Shown here piece after piece: positions 59,440 through 64,000 of a DNA stretch of 64,000 nucleotides. The stretch spans positions 1-64,000 of IMG/VR virus record IMGVR_UViG_3300023276_000008. One strand, given 5' to 3'. Positions within the stretch are counted from its first letter, which is position 1. Each line of letters starts with the position of its first letter. The translations under genes and the position numbers were made by a program. The DNA is from a virus. The notes beneath the pieces were generated by a model. The model saw only the letters and a program-made list of their open reading frames with translations, searched no databases and was not told where the DNA came from.

Positions 59440-59442
59440 ATA
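59436..59442 (+). promoter_or_regulatory. Late promoter TTAAATA
   Basis: Fifteen bases before the collar-fibre ATG at 59458; overlaps the upstream stop. Confidence 0.6.
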
Positions 59443-59457
59443 CCTCTATATACTATT

Positions 59458-60123
59458 ATGACACCGAATCCACCAGAAGATAAATCAAATATAGGGTCTG
59501 AATCATTAACTGACCAGTTCATTGCAGACACCTATTATGGGGAACTGCATACGAAGAACGTTCCTATAACAGGAGAGAGATTTCCGCATGTTTTTGATGG
59601 CTATGGAAACCAATCAAGTCTACAAATGGGCGTAAGTTCTATAAAGGTGAATGGTTTAGAGTTTCCTCAAGCATTTATCGACATGTTATATCCAGTAGGT
59701 GCAATATATCTGTCTTCAGACGACATAAACCCAAGCAACCATATACCATACACCTCATGGGTGAGAGTTTCCCAAGGTAGATTTTTGGCTGGAGTTGGTA
59801 GTGCTATAGATGCAGACTCCAAATCACAGTCAATTGGATCTGGAGATGATAATGTGGGAGTTTATAATCAGACGATGACTGTGGATGAGATGCCATCACA
59901 TAGACATGACCCAGACACTGAGAAATCAGACTTCAAATACTTCGTAACATGGTATAAAGAGGGTCGTGTAGCCAGACAAGAGGCTGGTGGGGATGATAAT
60001 AGCTCATATAGTTTCCCCGATAAACCTTTTTATACAGGTGGGATGACTCAAGAAGGTGGGGGTGAAGCACACAACAACCTCCCGCCAACATTTGGCATAT
60101 ATGTGTGGAAAAGAATAAATTAA
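59458..60123 (+). CDS. Tail collar/short-fibre protein, 221 aa
   Basis: MLYPVGAIYLSSDDINPSNH, then YTSWVRVSQGRFLAGVG, is the phage tail-collar domain seen at the C-terminal side of T4 gp12-type fibres. The end GEAHNNLPPTFGIYVWKRIN is equally typical. HRHD likely coordinates metal. Probable receptor-binding fibre tip or collar. Confidence 0.8.
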   Translation: MTPNPPEDKSNIGSESLTDQFIADTYYGELHTKNVPITGERFPHVFDGYGNQSSLQMGVSSIKVNGLEFPQAFIDMLYPVGAIYLSSDDINPSNHIPYTSWVRVSQGRFLAGVGSAIDADSKSQSIGSGDDNVGVYNQTMTVDEMPSHRHDPDTEKSDFKYFVTWYKEGRVARQEAGGDDNSSYSFPDKPFYTGGMTQEGGGEAHNNLPPTFGIYVWKRIN

Positions 60124-60126
60124 GAC

Positions 60127-61242
60127 ATGGCAGATATTAAAATAGCTAAAATTAAGATAAGGAGAGGTCTAGATGCGGATAGAAAAACTGTAATTTTCGA
60201 TCAAGGGGAACCTGTGTATTCGCAGGACACTGATAGATTATATATTGGAGATGGTGTTAGTGCTGGAGGATTACATATTAGCAACAAAACTCACCCACCC
60301 ATACTAAATGTGCAATCCTTAACAGCATTAAACGCAGAGAGGGGAGATATTTGTTATGCTGATGGGATCATTTATCAATTAACTGCTGCCGACTCACAAA
60401 TATTTACAAATTGGTCCAACATATCCCCTAGGTTGGATGATAATACTGTCATATATAATGGATCATCCACTATTAGTATTGCTCCTAGTGGTGTCGGATT
60501 AGCTCAGATAGATCCACTTTCATTTGATAGAGGAATTGAGCATATTGGAACTAGTATTAGGTTAAAACATTCCACATCATTCAATTCCTCTTCAGCAAAT
60601 ACTCTCATGTTATCCGATGGTGGTGTTGATGAGATGCATTTAACCTCAACCATAACTAATGGTGTTATTGTTGGTGGTGCTGGTGATAAAATAGAATTAA
60701 ATTATGATTCTACATACTTTTTAGAGAACACTGCTGGAGAATTGACACTTGTGGATACTCCATCCTTCGGATATCCTGATATGGACCCAAATTTATATGG
60801 TGTTGGTTTCTATTTCAATAATGTAGCCGAAACAATCAACCATTACATCAACGATGTCAAAGACACTGGATCTATTGTTAAGGATGGTAATTATAATATC
60901 GATTTAGAAACATTATATTTATCTTCAAACAATTCTGCTCCATTCTCTGACATATCTGTTGATGTGTATGGGCGTGTCTCTGGGTTAAGCACCTCAATTA
61001 ATGACACTTTGAGTGCGTTAAGTGCCGCAGACTCCTCAACACACTTTAATGGAACTCCAAACCAGACTGTGGAAGGATATCCCATAACTGATCTCACTCA
61101 GGTAACAGGATTATCCTCAAATGGGGTCACAAGTGTCTCTGTGGAACTATCTAGTGCTGGATTTATCACATTTGATGGAGAAGTTGATGCCAAAAGCGGT
61201 AAAACTATCCCAAGATTCGCAATTCCTATATACACATTCTAA
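60127..61242 (+). CDS. Tail fibre protein with tropism-type N-terminal module, 371 aa
   Basis: The first 50 residues, IKIRRGLDADRKTVIFDQGE followed by DTDRLYIGDGVSAGG, match the short N-terminal module found on many tail fibres (major-tropism-determinant-like), which docks the fibre. The remainder is a Ser/Thr/Asn beta repeat. It shares this module with the next gene, so the two are tandem paralogues. Confidence 0.72.
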   Translation: MADIKIAKIKIRRGLDADRKTVIFDQGEPVYSQDTDRLYIGDGVSAGGLHISNKTHPPILNVQSLTALNAERGDICYADGIIYQLTAADSQIFTNWSNISPRLDDNTVIYNGSSTISIAPSGVGLAQIDPLSFDRGIEHIGTSIRLKHSTSFNSSSANTLMLSDGGVDEMHLTSTITNGVIVGGAGDKIELNYDSTYFLENTAGELTLVDTPSFGYPDMDPNLYGVGFYFNNVAETINHYINDVKDTGSIVKDGNYNIDLETLYLSSNNSAPFSDISVDVYGRVSGLSTSINDTLSALSAADSSTHFNGTPNQTVEGYPITDLTQVTGLSSNGVTSVSVELSSAGFITFDGEVDAKSGKTIPRFAIPIYTF

Positions 61243-61245
61243 ATA
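61239..61245 (+). promoter_or_regulatory. Late promoter CTAAATA
   Basis: Twelve bases before the ATG at 61258, overlapping the upstream stop codon. Confidence 0.65.
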
Positions 61246-61257
61246 TAACTACTAAAC

Positions 61258-62790
61258 ATGAATTCAATTAACATATTAGAAGATACTATTCTCAAATTAA
61301 TAGTTCGACAAGGGGCTGATGCAGATCGTTTAGCCACTGTATTAGATAGTGGTGAGCTTGGCTACACATCAGACACCAAAAGACTCTTTGTGGGTGATGG
61401 TGTGAGTGCTGGTGGGGTTCTTATAGGAAATAAGTTCCTAGGTAGTGCTATGGATGTAACTACACTATCTCCTGCTGAAGTAGGTGACTGCGTATTTGAC
61501 GAAAATACTAACAACCTTTTGATATTATCTACAAATACTGGATCTGTATTAACGGATTGGAGTCCTGTAGGTGGATTATATACTCCTACAGATGGGAGTA
61601 TTGTCGTATCAGCTAGTAATGGTGTATCTGTGGGTAGTTTATCTGCTGGACATGTATCTGAAGACCTTCTAGGGAGTAATTTTACATTAGATGTTGGTGA
61701 AAGGATCACATTGACAGACACAATCTCAGTTACTACTATCCAAGGAACAAATTCGGACCCTCTTATAATTGAAGGTAAAGTAAATCTTGGTGGTCTAACA
61801 TATACATATCCCACAACTAGAAGTAATGACGGATATCTACAGACAGATGGTGTTGGAAACCTTGTTTGGGACACTTTAAAGGCTGAAGCTACATATTTTG
61901 TGGCTAATAGTGCTGGTTCTTTGCCGATTGGTACGATTACCGCCACCGTGTCTAATACTATAGGCTCTAAATGGCTACTATGTGATGGGTCATCATATGA
62001 TACTAGTGTATATGCTGATCTTTTTGCGGAAATTGGATACACTTATGGTGGATCTGGTTCTAATTTCAATGTACCAGACTACGCAAATAGTATATTATAT
62101 GGCGATGATGGAGGGTCAACAGTTTATGACCTATTGGCAGACCTTGGACCGAGTGCGTTTACAGTTGTCCCGACTAATTACTTCATTAAGAGTGAAGCTG
62201 ATGATGTATTCGAGAGTACGTGGACATTTGAAGCTCCTCTTTCGGCTACTATAGGCGGTGTTGATGTTACTGGAACTACAATCAACCCACTTTCAGGAGA
62301 TTTAGTAGTTTCTATGCCAGATTCTACATCAATTAAAGCTAACGTATCCTTCAATCAAGAAGGCACGGTAATTAAAGGATATAATGTAACATCGGTTGCG
62401 TTGACAAGCAGGTCTGTCGCAAATACTGAGATATTTCTCCCATATGGATCAGTATTCGAAGAATATGATGTCGTTACTCCCTCTATATATTATGATGGTA
62501 GTGGTTATACTGGAGCATACATACTTAATCTCACAGAACCTTTGTCCAATCCAGATACCGCAGTTATAGATATTGCAGCATATAATTATTATCCCGAATC
62601 TATGGATGTTCCTACGACTAACACATTCCAAAAGTTTGATTATGTAGTCTTGGATGACACTACTATATTGGTAACAATATCAAATACTCATCGTATAGTT
62701 GGTGAAAGTGTGAATAGGGTGTTTTTGGATTCTGGTTATGACTATAATTCACTTATTAGTGGTACAAGATTCAATGTGACCATTAAATAG
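61258..62790 (+). CDS. Tail fibre protein with tropism module and collar domain, 510 aa
   Basis: N-terminal IVRQGADADRLATVLDSGEL then DTKRLFVGDGVSAGG parallels the preceding fibre. A central SKWLLCDGSSYDTSVYADLF then SNFNVPDY is a second tail-collar domain. The C-terminal 170 residues are beta-rich and variable, likely a receptor-binding tip. A candidate for host-range change by recombination with its neighbour. Confidence 0.75.
   Translation: MNSINILEDTILKLIVRQGADADRLATVLDSGELGYTSDTKRLFVGDGVSAGGVLIGNKFLGSAMDVTTLSPAEVGDCVFDENTNNLLILSTNTGSVLTDWSPVGGLYTPTDGSIVVSASNGVSVGSLSAGHVSEDLLGSNFTLDVGERITLTDTISVTTIQGTNSDPLIIEGKVNLGGLTYTYPTTRSNDGYLQTDGVGNLVWDTLKAEATYFVANSAGSLPIGTITATVSNTIGSKWLLCDGSSYDTSVYADLFAEIGYTYGGSGSNFNVPDYANSILYGDDGGSTVYDLLADLGPSAFTVVPTNYFIKSEADDVFESTWTFEAPLSATIGGVDVTGTTINPLSGDLVVSMPDSTSIKANVSFNQEGTVIKGYNVTSVALTSRSVANTEIFLPYGSVFEEYDVVTPSIYYDGSGYTGAYILNLTEPLSNPDTAVIDIAAYNYYPESMDVPTTNTFQKFDYVVLDDTTILVTISNTHRIVGESVNRVFLDSGYDYNSLISGTRFNVTIK
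62783..62789 (+). promoter_or_regulatory. Late promoter TTAAATA
   Basis: Six bases before the ATG at 62796; overlaps the fibre gene end. A nearer ATG at 62791 is closed by TAA at once. Confidence 0.7.
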
Positions 62791-62795
62791 ATGTA

Positions 62796-63587
62796 ATGAA
62801 GGCTACGGGATTTATAGATAGTACAAAATTATACACATCACCACACGATATCGTGTGGTCGTTTGATTATAATCTTGTTGGTGTGGGAGATGATTATGCT
62901 ATTGGCACATATCTAGTACCCGCTGTATCTATTCCGATATATACCCTACATGAGTTGGAAAATCTATCAATAACATCTATTGATGGTGATGTGTTTCTCC
63001 TTGATGATAATACATCTGAGATGTTAACGGACGAGAGTGGTAATCTGTTAATACAGGAAGAAGAAACCAATACTCCTCTAATTTCCATAATTTTTGACTC
63101 CACTGGGTATAACGCACTATCTAGCGTGGATAAGGATGGTGTTGGGGTGAATTCTATTAAATCTGATAGTTTAATTGTTAGGGGTCCAAGTAACAATCTA
63201 CTATATAATGAGTCATTGAGTGCGATACATGATGATTTTATAATACCAACCCCAGAAGATGTGTTCAAATCGTTGAGATTTAAATATTCTAACGTGGGTA
63301 AACTATTAACTATATCTCAGGGATATGGTTCTGAATATGTTACCATGATTGAATTGGTATTAGACACCAACGAGGTTCCATTAGGTCATTGTTATCCAGC
63401 ATTTGCATACACTTCCCCAGTTTCTTCTACAGACACAGGTGATCAAGGAATGTCCATATCTAAATTACAATCAGTTGGTGATGTGAATGCATATACGACA
63501 CACGTTAACGACTTTGTTCCCCTATCATCAGATATAGATGCATTATTCACCACTATTTCTGGTATATCTGCTGATATATTAGTTTAA
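62796..63587 (+). CDS. Fibre-associated virion protein, 263 aa
   Basis: Unrecognised beta-rich protein (YNLVGVGDDYAIGTYLVPAV; KLLTISQGYGSEYVTMIELV). It follows the fibre gene by six bases, has its own late motif and resembles other fibre-connector proteins only in composition. Confidence 0.55.
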   Translation: MKATGFIDSTKLYTSPHDIVWSFDYNLVGVGDDYAIGTYLVPAVSIPIYTLHELENLSITSIDGDVFLLDDNTSEMLTDESGNLLIQEEETNTPLISIIFDSTGYNALSSVDKDGVGVNSIKSDSLIVRGPSNNLLYNESLSAIHDDFIIPTPEDVFKSLRFKYSNVGKLLTISQGYGSEYVTMIELVLDTNEVPLGHCYPAFAYTSPVSSTDTGDQGMSISKLQSVGDVNAYTTHVNDFVPLSSDIDALFTTISGISADILV

Positions 63588-63614
63588 ATGTATATCATCC
63601 AATTAATAACTTAA

Positions 63615-63621
63615 CTAAATA
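63615..63621 (+). promoter_or_regulatory. Late promoter CTAAATA
   Basis: Five bases before the ATG at 63627. Confidence 0.82.
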
Positions 63622-63626
63622 TATTT

Positions 63627-64000
63627 ATGGCTGTATGTACTGATTGTTATCCCGATGAATTGATATGTGGTGGTTGGTGGGACGGATATTATGGAGGTGA
63701 TGTCAACATACAAAATGTTCGATTTGATGTTCCTATATTTCCTACTGGAGCGACTTCCTATTATGGGGAAGAAATATACGGTAGTATGGGGGATTCATTC
63801 CTTGATGGTGTTCGAGTTAAATGTAATGCATATTTGTACGACAATTTCGGGACAAATGCATGGTTTATTACAGTAACCGTTGAATCGCTTGATGAATTTG
63901 GGTCTATTATATATACAGAAGTAAAAGATCATAGTGCAGATCGAGTTATTGATTTTGGACCACCTGTGGTAACTGACGCTTGTTACCCTGATATGAATAC
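63627..64000 (+). CDS. Virion protein, partial at window edge
   Basis: An open frame from MAVCTDCYPDELICGGWWDG runs to the right edge (124 codons and one extra base seen, no stop). Cys-rich and Gly/Trp/Tyr-rich start, then beta-type sequence (WFITVTVESLDEFGSIIYTE). Late promoter five bases upstream. Probably another surface or fibre protein. Confidence 0.6.
   Translation, partial: MAVCTDCYPDELICGGWWDGYYGGDVNIQNVRFDVPIFPTGATSYYGEEIYGSMGDSFLDGVRVKCNAYLYDNFGTNAWFITVTVESLDEFGSIIYTEVKDHSADRVIDFGPPVVTDACYPDMN

Noticed and set aside
61362-62042. 226-codon minus frame within the tail fibre gene
   Set aside because: Opposite strand of a clear fibre gene with domain matches; no regulatory signals.
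1-64000. Bacteroidetes host inferred from missing Shine-Dalgarno motifs
   Set aside because: The early promoters are TTGACC/TTGACA with TAnnnT, not the TTTG/TAnnTTTG type; leaderless mRNAs explain the missing motif equally well.
1-64000. CRISPR arrays, insertion sequences, integrase or attachment sites
   Set aside because: No regularly spaced repeats, transposase or integrase genes were seen; the tandem repeats found are short and local.

Overview
The window is the interior of a large, AT-rich, T4-like myovirus genome. The evidence is a near-complete contractile-tail gene set: sheath gp18, tube gp19, baseplate gp53, gp48/54, gp25 and gp6, a gp27-like hub, a tape measure, TerL/gp17 with a gp16 candidate, a gp14-like neck protein and a gp44-type clamp loader. 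A 13-member tRNA array, three kinds of homing endonuclease and many tiny genes fit the same picture. The host cannot be named from sequence. Shine-Dalgarno motifs are almost absent.

Region 1 (about 0-9 kb, minus strand) mixes small unknown proteins with 13 tRNA genes (Leu x2, Ile, Val, Glu, Lys, Asp, Asn, Ala, His, Thr, Phe, Pro), most with encoded CCA. It also holds tRNA-like decayed elements, long hairpins, two HNH endonuclease genes that directly abut tRNA 5' ends, and a repeated sigma70-like promoter with a conserved upstream block. Region 2 (about 9-21 kb, minus) is metabolic: Nudix hydrolase, NMN adenylyltransferase, a CinA/PncC-like protein, a HAD phosphatase, nicotinamide phosphoribosyltransferase (nadV) and a macro-domain protein form an NAD/ADP-ribose cluster. 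It is followed by a RadA-like ATPase, an HTH-metallophosphoesterase and rmlB.

Region 3 (21-50 kb, almost all minus) is the structural block, from the small-terminase candidate through hub, baseplate, tape measure, tube and sheath to fibre-like proteins, TerL (interrupted in its P-loop by a class 3 intein) and the baseplate wedge genes. A glycosyltransferase and a Vsr-like homing endonuclease gene sit inside it. Region 4 (49.6-64 kb) has internal-capsid and neck candidates, a minus operon of clamp loader, rmlA and rmlD, then a plus-strand run of large virion and tail-fibre proteins. The last gene runs off the right edge.

The most striking feature is regulatory. A late-promoter heptamer (consensus CTAAATA, sometimes TATAAATA) precedes at least 28 genes. 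In 21 of them it ends exactly 5 or 6 bases before the start codon, so the predicted late mRNAs are leaderless or nearly so. This motif also fixes several translation starts, including one GTG. Early genes instead use TTGACC-18-TAnnnT promoters and short CAA-rich leaders.
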